A stretch of 64,000 bases of DNA from Verrucomicrobiia bacterium (GTDB taxonomy: Bacteria; Verrucomicrobiota; Verrucomicrobiia; Verrucomicrobiales; DEV007). This document shows, piece after piece, positions 36,792 through 45,963 of this stretch (positions are counted from its first letter, which is position 1; every line of letters starts with the position of its first letter). The stretch spans positions 1 through 64,000 of the forward strand of contig JAGROY010000122.1 of the NCBI GenBank assembly GCA_020439995.1. The letters are read 5' to 3'. Position numbers and translations under genes: made by a program. The notes beneath the pieces were generated by a model. The model made no database searches and was not told the DNA's origin. It worked only from the letters and a program-made list of their open reading frames with translations.

Positions 36792-39572
36792 ATGCCGACG
36801 CCGGAGTCCGCTAGTTCCTCTTCGCAAACGTCCCCAACGTCCCCTTTTGAGCGGGCGAGAAAGCGTTTGTTCCGTGATGTCAAGGCGCAGCAGAATCTGC
36901 GCCTGGTCATTTTCATGGTCACGCTTTGTGCCCTTGCCGCAGGAGGATGGGCGGCCTTCTATGCTTACGATCGCGGGTTCACCAAGAGCTGGCGAAAGTC
37001 CATTATCGAGACACTCGAGCAGCATGGCGTCTACGCAACGATCGGGAAACTGACAATCGATCCTGTGGAGGGGCTGGTCGCACGAAACGTATTTCTTTAT
37101 GACGACCCCAAGCAGAAGCAATTGCTGGCGAAGATCAACCGCATCTCGCTGGATATCGATTTGGGGAACCTCATGCGCGATGAGCCATTCCTCAGCCAGA
37201 TCGACTTCAAGAATGCGGATCTCGCACTTCCGCTCGACCCAGGAAGCAAGGAAAGTGAGATCCTGCGAATCAGGGATTTCAGCGCCCACCTGTTGATGGA
37301 GAATGGGCGGGTCGAAATCACCCGTGCAGGAGGGCAGCTCAGCGGGGTCACCTTCAGCATCCAGGGATCACTTCTGGGGTATCAGCGAACGGATTTGACA
37401 TCCCGCGCAGATAGAACCGCTGCGAAGGAACGCATGAAATCGCTCAACAGGAGACGGACGCTGGTGTTCACTGTGGCTCAAGCGCTCGATCGCTTCAAGT
37501 TTCGCGGCCCTGTGCCACGGGTGGACATCGCGGTGAGCGGGGATATGTCTGATGCCGATACCCTGCACGGCACAGTCGCGTTCAACGGAACACAGATCAC
37601 CCACCGCGAATACGTGATCCAGAGCGTCAAGGGCACTCTGGAACTCCAGCGCGGAGAATTGGCCCTGCAACATCTCATCCTCAATGATGAGTACGGCGAG
37701 CTTAATCTTTCGGGCGTCCACAAGATAGGTACCCCTCAGGTCGATTTCCATCTCGACTCGTCTGCCAGCATTCACCGATTGCTGAAAGCAATGCACGACG
37801 ATCTTACAGTGGACGGGTTGCAGTTCACAGAGGCACCCACCATTTCCGTTCGCGGCACCTACGACTGGATGTCCAACGGTGGCTCTGAGGATCCAGACGC
37901 CGCTCCGACCGGCTTTTTTGAGCTACCGGTGCCATTGAAGATGATCGGCAGCGCGAAATGTGACGACTTCTCTTATCAAGGGGCAAGCCTGGGGGGCTCT
38001 GTGGACTTTAACATTGATCACGAGCGGCTCTACCTCCGCAATGTCTCCATAGAAGATGCACATGCAGGAACCCTGGATGGCGACCTCCTCATCACCCCGG
38101 AGGAAAGCCACTACGATTCCCGGCTGCGCATGGATCCCACATTGCTCAGTCGCTTTATCCCGGATGGTGGATTGAAGTCGTGGTTGAAAAAGCTGAAGTT
38201 TACGGACGACTCTGCAGTGCAAGTAGAAATGGAGGGGCACCGGACCAGTGCGGGGCCTCAAGGTTCGTGGGTGCACAAGGCAGAGATCGACCTGCGTGAC
38301 TTCGAAGCCAACGGGCAGACGGTTGATCGGTTCGAATGCGATGTCGACGTGAACTCTGAACGCATCGTCTTCAAAGATGTGCGCGTCGAAAGGAACAAGG
38401 CATCCGCCTTCGAACCCGAAGCCATCTGGTCACATGCAGAGAAAAAGCTGACGCTCAGCAGCCTGACCAGCGCGCTCGATCCAGCGACCACTGCGGCAAT
38501 TTTCTCGCCCGTGCTCGCCGAACACCTGAGCCATTATCCTTTTGAAACATCGCCCAACTTGCAGATCAAAGGCACCGTCGTCCCAGACGACCTGAGCAAA
38601 TGCGACCTCACCGTTGTCCTCACGTCACGCGGCGGCTCCAGCAGCACAATAGGTGGCTACGATCTGGGATTCACAGGCGCGAGCGGGAACCTGCAACTGG
38701 AGCAGGGAATCCTAACATTAAACTTAAACGGCAAGACGGCAGCGAACACTTCCCTGGCAGGTCTGACCCTTACCGAAGCAACGCCAATCGCGTTTGCCGG
38801 GCGATTCCCAGTGGTAGAAAGCCCGATTCCGCCTGCCTATAAAGTCGTGGGAGCCGCGACCACTGGCGCCAGCTTTCATCTTGCAGGGGTCGACATTCCG
38901 TTGCCCGGCTTCGATGTGGAAATCGTATCCGAAGGCTCAGAGCTGCATGTGGCCAGCAACGCAGCACCATTTGATGGCAAACTCTCAGTCTCAGTTGCCA
39001 TTCCAAACAGCGATTTGCCCGGCTACAAATCGACCGTCGTGGCAAAAGACGTCGACTTTGGCCAGCTGGCCCATCACCTGTCACCCGACCTCGACACCGA
39101 AGGCAAGCTGAGAGTCCTTTGCTCATTTTCGGGAGTCAATGGAGAGCCGGCCAGCATCGATGGCAGCGGTGAGATGGAGCTGCACGACGGCAACGTTTTC
39201 GCCATTCCTCTGCTGGGCCCGCTGTCTCCGGTCATCTCCAAGCTCTACCAGCAACGCCCGGTCGGCTACAGCGTGGCACGGGAAGCAACTGCCACCTTCA
39301 AGATCCGCGGCGGGCGTATCTTGACAGACGATTTCACATCTTCAACGGGTGCCTTCACCTTGAGCGGCAACGGCGAAGTGGATTTTCTCAATGACCGCCT
39401 CGATCTGCATGCGACACTCAAAGCCAGACGGGCTGTTGGAGTGCTGCTCTACCCGGTTTCCAGACTATTCCGATTTTCAGCCAAGGGAACGCTGAAGGAG
39501 CCCAATTGGCAGTGGCTGGAACGCGACAGCCTTGACACAACGGAGAAAGACGAAAATTCCAGCCAGAATTGA
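36792..39572 (+). CDS. AsmA-like C-terminal domain envelope protein
   Basis: A 926-residue protein. A Ser/Pro-rich cytosolic start (SASSSSQTSPTSP) and one TM helix (LRLVIFMVTLCALAAGGWAAF, about residues 38-58) precede a very long periplasmic beta-rich region typical of the AsmA/TamB superfamily. Members bridge the envelope and carry lipids through a hydrophobic groove. AsmA-like features near the C terminus are GSGEMELHDGNVFAIPLLGPL, FKIRGGRILTDDFTSSTGAF and LSGNGEVDFLNDRLDLHATL. Role inferred: lipid transport or outer-membrane upkeep. Apparently monocistronic. Confidence 0.78.
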   Translation: MPTPESASSSSQTSPTSPFERARKRLFRDVKAQQNLRLVIFMVTLCALAAGGWAAFYAYDRGFTKSWRKSIIETLEQHGVYATIGKLTIDPVEGLVARNVFLYDDPKQKQLLAKINRISLDIDLGNLMRDEPFLSQIDFKNADLALPLDPGSKESEILRIRDFSAHLLMENGRVEITRAGGQLSGVTFSIQGSLLGYQRTDLTSRADRTAAKERMKSLNRRRTLVFTVAQALDRFKFRGPVPRVDIAVSGDMSDADTLHGTVAFNGTQITHREYVIQSVKGTLELQRGELALQHLILNDEYGELNLSGVHKIGTPQVDFHLDSSASIHRLLKAMHDDLTVDGLQFTEAPTISVRGTYDWMSNGGSEDPDAAPTGFFELPVPLKMIGSAKCDDFSYQGASLGGSVDFNIDHERLYLRNVSIEDAHAGTLDGDLLITPEESHYDSRLRMDPTLLSRFIPDGGLKSWLKKLKFTDDSAVQVEMEGHRTSAGPQGSWVHKAEIDLRDFEANGQTVDRFECDVDVNSERIVFKDVRVERNKASAFEPEAIWSHAEKKLTLSSLTSALDPATTAAIFSPVLAEHLSHYPFETSPNLQIKGTVVPDDLSKCDLTVVLTSRGGSSSTIGGYDLGFTGASGNLQLEQGILTLNLNGKTAANTSLAGLTLTEATPIAFAGRFPVVESPIPPAYKVVGAATTGASFHLAGVDIPLPGFDVEIVSEGSELHVASNAAPFDGKLSVSVAIPNSDLPGYKSTVVAKDVDFGQLAHHLSPDLDTEGKLRVLCSFSGVNGEPASIDGSGEMELHDGNVFAIPLLGPLSPVISKLYQQRPVGYSVAREATATFKIRGGRILTDDFTSSTGAFTLSGNGEVDFLNDRLDLHATLKARRAVGVLLYPVSRLFRFSAKGTLKEPNWQWLERDSLDTTEKDENSSQN

Positions 39573-39632
39573 ACGCGTTGAACCGTCCTTGGCCACAACA
39601 GCATCTTTCATACCCTCACAATAAACTACACC

Positions 39633-40514
39633 ATGCCAAATCCCTGGACCGGAATCGGAAATCCATATACAAGAGAAGAAGTTATCCAACGCCTCAATGC
39701 TACGCTGCAACGTGGCGAACCGATAATAGCAGCGGGTGCAGGCACGGGTATCAGTGCCAAGTTCATCGAAAAAGGCGGGGCTGATCTGATCATCATTTAC
39801 AACTCTGGCCGCTTTCGGATGGCGGGGCACGGTTCGACAGCAGGGCTGATGGCGTATGGCGATGCCAATGCTGTGGCGATGGAAATCGGCGAACACGAGG
39901 TGCTGCCGATTGTCGAAGAAGTGCCAGTGATTTGCGGCGTTCACGCCACGGATCCGCGGCGGCGCATGTGGCACTGGCTGCTACAAGTGAAAGACATGGG
40001 ATTCAGCGGCGTGAACAATTTTCCAACGCATTCGATCGTCGATGGCAAGTTCCGCGAGATTCTTGAAGAAACCGGGATGAGCACCAAAAAGGAAGTCGAG
40101 ATGGTCGGCCTCGCACGGAAGATGGAGTTGTTCAGCATCGTCTATGTCGGATCGGACGACGAAGCAAAAGCGATGGCCGAAGTTGGCGCTGATGCCATCA
40201 TTGCACACGTAGGGACGACGATCGGAGGATCGATTGGTGTGGTCAATGCAACGATGTCAATCGAGGAAGCCGCAGTGCGAACCCAACAGATCATCGATGC
40301 CGCGAAGACAGTCCGCGAAGACATCTTTTTCCTCAGCCATGGCGGCCCGATCTCGACTCCCGAAGACGCGGCCTACATCAATGAGAACACCGAAGCGGTT
40401 GGATTTGTCGGTGCATCATCGCTGGAACGGATGGCGGTGGAAGAATCGCTTGTCAGGCTGACGCGGGAATTCAAATCCATCCCATGCCCTGCAGCGAAAA
40501 GCATCAAGTCATGA
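39633..40514 (+). CDS. TIM-barrel phosphoenolpyruvate hydrolase-like protein
   Basis: A 293-residue protein of the PF09370-type family (PEP hydrolase-like TIM barrel). Marks are GAGTGISAKFIEKGGADLIIIYNSGRFRM, PVICGVHATDPRR, NFPTHSIVDGKFREILEETGM, and DAIIAHVGTTIGGSIG. The family is found beside, or fused to, Tm-1-like ATP-binding domains, including in the tomato Tm-1 resistance protein. Here its stop overlaps the start of a Tm-1-like gene (ATGA at 40511-40514), giving a two-gene operon in the order TIM barrel then Tm-1-like. The substrate is not established. Confidence 0.85.
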   Translation: MPNPWTGIGNPYTREEVIQRLNATLQRGEPIIAAGAGTGISAKFIEKGGADLIIIYNSGRFRMAGHGSTAGLMAYGDANAVAMEIGEHEVLPIVEEVPVICGVHATDPRRRMWHWLLQVKDMGFSGVNNFPTHSIVDGKFREILEETGMSTKKEVEMVGLARKMELFSIVYVGSDDEAKAMAEVGADAIIAHVGTTIGGSIGVVNATMSIEEAAVRTQQIIDAAKTVREDIFFLSHGGPISTPEDAAYINENTEAVGFVGASSLERMAVEESLVRLTREFKSIPCPAAKSIKS

Positions 40515-41722
40515 CCAGGAAAACGATCGCCGTCCTCGGGACGCTCGACACAAAGGGGCACGAGCACGCGTTTGTTGAAGCGTGTATTCGTGCACGCGGT
40601 CATGAGGCTGTTCTGATCGATGTGGGAACGTCAGGGAAACCACAGGTGACACCCGATATTCAAAGTGAGGCGATTCTGCCAAAGTTCGAGCGCCCCGGAG
40701 ATCGCGGTGCCTGTGTGACCGCGATGTCTGAGGCCGTGCCCGCATTCGTTGCCAATCTCGCTGCAAGCGGACGCATCGATGGCATCCTTTCTCTCGGTGG
40801 CGGAGGCGGAACGGCGATCGCGTCCGCTGCCATGCGCGCCTTGCCCATCGGTTTTCCCAAGTTGATCGTTTCCACTCTGGCGAGCGGCAATACTGCGCAC
40901 TATGTCGGAACCAAAGATATCGTGATGTTCCCCAGCATTGTTGACGTCGCCGGACTGAATGCGATTTCGAAGACCATCTTCACCCAGGCGGCGGCGGCAA
41001 TTTGCGGCATGGTAGAGGCTGATTCCGATACAAAGGGCTCGCGACCGATCATCGCCGCAAGCATGTTTGGCAATACGACCGACTGTGTAAATATCGCAAA
41101 AAAAGTGCTGGAAGATGCGGGCTACCAAGTCCTCGTTTTCCACGCGACCGGCACTGGCGGCCGCACGATGGAGGCACTGATCGAGTCCGGTATGGTCGCT
41201 GGAGTTCTCGATATCACCACCACAGAATGGGCGGACGAACTGGTCGGCGGCACATTGAGCGCAGGCCCAGATCGGCTCAGCGCAGCTGCCAGAGCCGGGG
41301 TGCCTGCAATCGTAGCTCCAGGTTGCCTTGATATGGTCAACTTCGGCGAACGAGCGTCCGTACCCGAGAAGTTTGAAGGCCGCAATTTTTACATCCACAA
41401 TCCCCAGGTGACCCTCATGCGCACGACGCCCGAGGAGAATGCGCAACTGGGCAGCATCCTGGCGGAGAAAGTGAACACTTACACCGCTCCGGTTTCCGTC
41501 CTGCTCCCGACCAAAGCGATCAGTGTGATCAGTGCCAAAGGGCAGCCATTTCACTACCCAGCAGCAGATCTGGCGCTATTCCGGGCGATCAAAGCTTGTC
41601 TCCGTGCAGATATCCCACTCATCGAGTTGGAATGTGAAATCAACGATGCACGATTCGCGACTGCTTGTGCTGAACAGCTTCTCGCACTGTTGCGCAGCTC
41701 GCAAGCTACTCTACTAACCTGA
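40511..41722 (+). CDS. Tm-1-like ATP-binding domain protein (UPF0261)
   Basis: About 403 residues from ATG 40511; a longer frame from 40484 overlaps the upstream gene and is not needed. Family marks are IAVLGTLDTKGHEHAFV at the N terminus, ILSLGGGGGTAIASAAMRALP, TLASGNTAHYVGTKDI, MFGNTTDCVNIAKKVLE and VFHATGTGGRTMEALI. The tomato homologue inhibits tobamovirus replication through an ATP-binding domain; the bacterial role is unknown. Translation is coupled to the upstream TIM-barrel protein. The two probably act together in one metabolic step. Confidence 0.88.
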   Translation: MTRKTIAVLGTLDTKGHEHAFVEACIRARGHEAVLIDVGTSGKPQVTPDIQSEAILPKFERPGDRGACVTAMSEAVPAFVANLAASGRIDGILSLGGGGGTAIASAAMRALPIGFPKLIVSTLASGNTAHYVGTKDIVMFPSIVDVAGLNAISKTIFTQAAAAICGMVEADSDTKGSRPIIAASMFGNTTDCVNIAKKVLEDAGYQVLVFHATGTGGRTMEALIESGMVAGVLDITTTEWADELVGGTLSAGPDRLSAAARAGVPAIVAPGCLDMVNFGERASVPEKFEGRNFYIHNPQVTLMRTTPEENAQLGSILAEKVNTYTAPVSVLLPTKAISVISAKGQPFHYPAADLALFRAIKACLRADIPLIELECEINDARFATACAEQLLALLRSSQATLLT

Positions 41723-41776
41723 GGGAGTAGCAGGATCACCCAACCCAAAGGTTAAAAGCCCCGAGTCCCGAACCCA

Positions 41777-43807
41777 TCAATCTGCGGGCGCTATCTCGCG
41801 ATACGGTCGGCCTTGCTCGTAGACCTTGCGTCTCCGCTGGAGTTCTCGCAGTTGTCGCTCATTCTTGGACGACTGCGCCCGTTTGATTGCTTCATCCACT
41901 GTCGTGAGCGCGGTCGAGAAATCACCGTTTGCCGCGTGAGCTGCAGCCAGCGTATCGAGCACATCAGCTTGATCGCGCTTAGTCGCTTCGGCTGCCAATT
42001 TCGCCAATTTTAGGGATTCTGCGGGATTGCGAATTTTCGCATTGCTGTGCGTGGCGAGGAGCCACGCAAGTTCATTCGCAGCCACAAACAGATCGGGTTG
42101 TAGTCTAAGTGATTCGCGGAACTCAGCTACCGCTTCCGCTGCCTTTCTCAGGCGGATCAGTGCGTGGCCGAGCCAGAGCCGGGCGATCGGATCTTTGTCG
42201 TCCGCATCGATCAGGCGACGCAGGTGCTCGGCGGCTTCGGCGTAGTTTCTGGACTGGATGAGTGCGAGACTCAGCATCTTGCGAGTATTCGTCACGTCCG
42301 GCTGAGCGTCCACTGCGGCCTGGAGATGAGGAACGGCGTCAGCGTATCTCTGAAGCTTGAACAAAACCGTCCCCATGTCCAAGTGAGCGCGTGTCTTGCC
42401 GGGATTCAACGCCAGTGTTCGGGCGTAGGCTCCTAGCGACTCCTTGTCGTTGCCTTGAATCCGCAGTTCGTTTGCCACCAGAAAATACGATTCGGCGAGC
42501 CCCTGATTCGCCCGATCATCGCCGGTGACCGTGAATGCGTCGAGATATGCCTTAGCTGCCTCCGGCTTTCCGAAGCTCATGAATTTGTCGATCATTACGG
42601 TCGGAGTCGGCGGCCATGGGCCCTCGATCCAGACCCCGGGAAAATGTGCAGCCTCTGTTTGCAGCACCTCCGGCTCAGCCCCTAACAAAGCCAGATCAGC
42701 AATCAATTGCTCAGAACTTACCGGCCCTTTGTAGATGACTGCGATCTGTCGGCTGGAATCGAGCAGAATACTGCTAGGTACCGGAAACGGTTCGAATTTG
42801 TCGATCTGAGCGCGCCCGGCGACCTCGAGCATTTCAAGGAATTCCGTCCCAGCGAGCCCTACCTCGAAGGGAAAAGATAGCCTTTCGACAAATGGCCCCA
42901 CGACTGCGCGCCGAGTATCAAAGGTGGCATCCGGTTCATCGACGCTAAGTCCGAGAATGCGAATTCCAGCCTGCCTCAGCGAGTCCGCGTTATCAGACCA
43001 ATCCTTCATTTCCACGAGGCATGGGGCACACCATGAGGCCCAAAGGTTGATCAGAAGTGGGTGCCCATCGCTCACGAGAGGGGCTGCCATCCCGTTCAGG
43101 TTAATATAGTCGGCGTGTGGCAGTGGCAGACGTGAGGCCATAACGATGCGGGCCTGCTGCGAAGTGACCGTGTTCGGTGCTGTGATCGTAGCCAGCTTCT
43201 CTGCAACTGGCGGCTCCCAATTGCGAGCCCTGTTGGCACCCTGCTCGATCGTAAAGAATTTTCCCGCAATTACACCACTTATTGTCTCCTCGTCGGTAGC
43301 ACCTGGCCAGCGAACAGTAATCTTCTCAATCAGAGAGCCGTTCCTCAGTCCGAAGTGCAGCCACGATGATGACTGCGACAGAAAGCCATCACCCGCAGTA
43401 ACGGTGCGAATCTGCCGCCCGGGAGAATTATTCAAGGTCAGAGTAACCCGGGCTCCTACTGCCGAACGATTGCTTGAGGTACCCGTCAATTTCACAGCAA
43501 GGAACGCATTCTGTGTAACCGACTGATTGTGCTGCAGACGAATGCGGGGAGCGGTACGGTTCGTGATCCAGAAGTCAAGCTTGCCGTCGAAGTCCCAGTC
43601 AACGACACCGATGGACCGGCCATCGTCCATGACATTCAATCCAGTGGAGCCTGATACATCGGCAAATCGTGGGGATCCGTCCGCAGCATTTCCAAGGTTG
43701 AGAAAGGCAGTATTGCGTTCAAACCCACTATAGGATTTCCCCTCCTCTAACATTGTGTTCAGCGCCTTCCAGGCTTTTCGGTAGGCGAAGACGGCACTGG
43801 TCTTCAT
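41777..43807 (-). CDS. Downstream half of split CRTAC1-type protein: ASPIC/UnbV - TlpA-like - TPR
   Basis: 676 residues from ATG 43807, but the open frame and the homology reach back to 43852, directly after the in-frame TGA that ends the upstream half. Residues just after the TGA (SFAWRRVSSQSPNSA, then YRKAWKALN and GFERNTAFLN) continue the CRTAC1 pattern. Next are an ASPIC/UnbV domain (GARVTLTLNNSPGRQIRTV...WLHFGLRNGSLIEKITVRWPG), a thioredoxin/TlpA-like domain with the redox motif WASWCAPC, and a long TPR tail. It has no signal peptide of its own, so as a free-standing protein it could not be exported. I favour expression by UGA readthrough (Sec) as part of one chain with 43853-45775; a broken gene is the alternative. 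Confidence 0.8.
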   Translation of the reverse strand: MKTSAVFAYRKAWKALNTMLEEGKSYSGFERNTAFLNLGNAADGSPRFADVSGSTGLNVMDDGRSIGVVDWDFDGKLDFWITNRTAPRIRLQHNQSVTQNAFLAVKLTGTSSNRSAVGARVTLTLNNSPGRQIRTVTAGDGFLSQSSSWLHFGLRNGSLIEKITVRWPGATDEETISGVIAGKFFTIEQGANRARNWEPPVAEKLATITAPNTVTSQQARIVMASRLPLPHADYINLNGMAAPLVSDGHPLLINLWASWCAPCLVEMKDWSDNADSLRQAGIRILGLSVDEPDATFDTRRAVVGPFVERLSFPFEVGLAGTEFLEMLEVAGRAQIDKFEPFPVPSSILLDSSRQIAVIYKGPVSSEQLIADLALLGAEPEVLQTEAAHFPGVWIEGPWPPTPTVMIDKFMSFGKPEAAKAYLDAFTVTGDDRANQGLAESYFLVANELRIQGNDKESLGAYARTLALNPGKTRAHLDMGTVLFKLQRYADAVPHLQAAVDAQPDVTNTRKMLSLALIQSRNYAEAAEHLRRLIDADDKDPIARLWLGHALIRLRKAAEAVAEFRESLRLQPDLFVAANELAWLLATHSNAKIRNPAESLKLAKLAAEATKRDQADVLDTLAAAHAANGDFSTALTTVDEAIKRAQSSKNERQLRELQRRRKVYEQGRPYREIAPAD

Positions 43808-43824
43808 TGCACTGTTTGGCGATT

Positions 43825-43855
43825 GCGACGAGACCCGCCGCCATGCGAAACTTCA
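43825..43855 (-). promoter_or_regulatory. In-frame UGA with SECIS-like hairpin (candidate selenocysteine site)
   Basis: The TGA at 43855-43853 (minus strand) is followed after 11 bases by stem GCGGCG, loop GGTCT, stem CGTCGC (43841-43836, 43835-43831, 43830-43825). Five Watson-Crick pairs and one G-U wobble close the loop. The loop starts 18 bases after the UGA. From memory, the E. coli fdhF SECIS loop is also GGUCU at almost the same distance (18 intervening bases there, 17 here), with the G and U contacted by SelB. The reading frame continues without shift. No sel genes are in the window. Confidence 0.55.
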
Positions 43856-45775
43856 CAAATCCCCACTGTCTTCTGTCGTGATCATACCGTTGGCCACGAT
43901 CAGATCCTGCCTGCCATCGTTGTTCAGATCCGTGAACTTGGAACTCCATGCCCATCGCGCCATGTTAGCGCCAGACTGTTGGGTGAGATCCCGAAATGAA
44001 CCGTCGCCACTGTTCAGGAAAACCGAGTTCCCGCGTGCGTGCCGACGGGCCTGATTGCGCGTTGACTGATCCGCTCCTGGAAGGAATTGCCGCTGCAATG
44101 TGATGCGATTACCGGCATTCGACCACATGTTGCCGACGTAGAGATCCATCAGGCCGTCGTTGTTATAGTCGCCCCACGCTGCCGACATGCCGGGACCGAC
44201 ATCAACAACTCCCGCCGCTTCAGCAACATCGGTGAACGTTCCATTGCCATCATTGCGAAATAGATTGTTTCGGCCAAAATCATTGGAGACATAGAGATCC
44301 TGATCGCCATCGTTATCAAAATCCTCCCAGGCACAGGCGAGGCTAAACCTTCGGTTGTTGACGTTCATCCCGGCAGATTCAGTGACATCGGCAAATCCGA
44401 ATTCCCCTTCATTGCGGAGCAATGTGTTCGGCCCGCCGTTGTTAGCATCGTAGTATGGCATCGGGATGCCGAGCGCTCCCTGCTCAGCCTTGATCTCGCC
44501 GCTGGCATCCCGGCCACAAAGATACAGATCCACCCGTCCATCCAAGTCATAGTCGGCTGCGGCCATCGAATTGATCTGACCATCACTCGGAAACTCTCCG
44601 CGCTTTATGAAATGGCCGTGTCCGTCGTTCTCAAAGACCACCAATGTCCAGGCCAGCCCAACTGCGAGGTCTTGATCTCCATCGTTGTCGAAATCTACGA
44701 ACAAGGCACTTCTGCAAAAGTCGAGGATATCCACTCCAGATTCAACAGAATAGTCGATCGCCGATCCGTCCGACTGGTGTATAAACAATCTATTCGGAAG
44801 TCCGCCGGGTTGCAGGACATAAATATCGTCGAGCAGATCCCCGTTTACATCTCCCACTGCAATCCCTTGTGCCCCCAGCAGATCGGCGACCAGACTCCGA
44901 TCCGATCGTGCCCGCCAGTAGTCGAAACTTTTCGATAGTTGCTCGCCATAGCTGGAGGTCTTTGACAGAACCGCCGGAGCGATGTCGGCAAACTCAATGC
45001 GTCCAACGCCAGGAGTGACTTCCCGGTAATTGGTAACGTCGATCGACCTTAATCGCCAGGGCGACTCAACAGTCCACATGCAATGCCAAACCGCCGTGAC
45101 CTGAACCCTGCCGGTTGGTTGCTTCCCGCTCATCTCAAACAACAGTCGAGTCAGAATTTGGGATTCCTGCTTCTCGACGTGCATCACTTTGAATTTCGCA
45201 TACACCTCCGTCGCCGCTCCAAAGGGCTGCAACAAAAGTGAGAGTGCTTCCATGAATCCCTTAGCATCCAAGTATTTCCGATCACTTGTTGCCACGCTTC
45301 CCTCATCAACTGAACTCTCGTGTTCATTCATCAATGTTGTCAACTTCTCCGCACGCAACGAACTGCACGCGAATCCCTCGGATACAAGTGCTGCGATCAA
45401 ATCTGGATCCGCCGCGCTGGGATGTTCGAGATACTCAGCAACGGCATGTTTCATCTCGGAACTGACGAACTCGCTGAAGGCTTCACTTTCCCAACCCGCG
45501 CTGCTGGGATCGACGTTCGAAAGTTCGTCAGCCAATCGACGGTGAAACTGCAGGGCATCGGATTGCAGTGATAAGCTCCCCAGCCCTGGATCTTCAGCGA
45601 TCGGGTACTCGGCTGCAGCAACCACCACGGATTCAATAGACGCAGGGCTACTTTGATCCCCCACCTCCTCAGGCTCGATCAGTCCATTGCGCTGCCCGTC
45701 GCAGCCGAGGAGAGCTACCATGAGCAAACATAGGGCGACTCTCACTACTGTCGAAGTGCTGAGGGACATCATCAC
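43853..45775 (-). CDS. Upstream half of split CRTAC1-type protein: FG-GAP/VCBS lipoprotein
   Basis: 640 residues ending at the TGA at 43853-43855. The start is a lipoprotein signal (VALCLLMVALLGCDGQ, lipobox LLGC). A helical region of about 270 residues follows, then an FG-GAP/VCBS-type beta-propeller of at least five blades with Ca-binding loops (VGDVNGDLLDDIYVL, VDFDNDGDQDLAVG, ADYDLDGRVDLYLC, EDFDNDGDQDLYVSNDFG, GDYNNDGLMDLYVGNMW, TDLNNDGRQDLIVANGM). CRTAC1-type proteins in PVC bacteria normally continue into an ASPIC/UnbV domain. Here that part lies in the same frame just beyond the TGA (41777-43852). The truncated half alone would be a surface lipoprotein without its redox and TPR parts. 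Confidence 0.88.
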   Translation of the reverse strand: MMMSLSTSTVVRVALCLLMVALLGCDGQRNGLIEPEEVGDQSSPASIESVVVAAAEYPIAEDPGLGSLSLQSDALQFHRRLADELSNVDPSSAGWESEAFSEFVSSEMKHAVAEYLEHPSAADPDLIAALVSEGFACSSLRAEKLTTLMNEHESSVDEGSVATSDRKYLDAKGFMEALSLLLQPFGAATEVYAKFKVMHVEKQESQILTRLLFEMSGKQPTGRVQVTAVWHCMWTVESPWRLRSIDVTNYREVTPGVGRIEFADIAPAVLSKTSSYGEQLSKSFDYWRARSDRSLVADLLGAQGIAVGDVNGDLLDDIYVLQPGGLPNRLFIHQSDGSAIDYSVESGVDILDFCRSALFVDFDNDGDQDLAVGLAWTLVVFENDGHGHFIKRGEFPSDGQINSMAAADYDLDGRVDLYLCGRDASGEIKAEQGALGIPMPYYDANNGGPNTLLRNEGEFGFADVTESAGMNVNNRRFSLACAWEDFDNDGDQDLYVSNDFGRNNLFRNDGNGTFTDVAEAAGVVDVGPGMSAAWGDYNNDGLMDLYVGNMWSNAGNRITLQRQFLPGADQSTRNQARRHARGNSVFLNSGDGSFRDLTQQSGANMARWAWSSKFTDLNNDGRQDLIVANGMITTEDSGDL

Positions 45776-45963
45776 AATCTAGACCAAGCTACAGGGACTC
45801 ATCTACCACGAATTTCGCCCTTTGAGAAGAGCAGAGATGCCGGGATTGCGGCAAGCGTTCGCTCATTGTTTTTTTGCAGAATCCATCGTTTGTTCCTTGT
45901 CGTACCCGGCAGCTTTCCCTAAAAGGGTCTCGGTTCGCTAAAACTTCCCAACTCCCGGCAAAC
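45776..45963. promoter_or_regulatory. Divergent promoter region, CRTAC1-type / LamG genes
   Basis: A 188-bp spacer between divergent genes. It contains a T-run (about 45868-45875) and the small palindrome CCCTAAAAGGG near 45918-45928. No confident promoter hexamers could be assigned. A TTG-initiated extension of the LamG gene into this region (from 45874) was not adopted because it would bury the signal peptide. Confidence 0.35.

Noticed and set aside
41777-45775. Simple frameshift or two independent genes for the CRTAC1-type halves
   Set aside because: Both halves are in the same frame, homology resumes at the codon after TGA, and the downstream half lacks any export signal. A nonsense mutation or sequencing error remains possible and is stated as the alternative.
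45874-45963. TTG-initiated extension of the LamG protein
   Set aside because: It would place about 30 residues ahead of a clean signal peptide that starts at ATG 45964.
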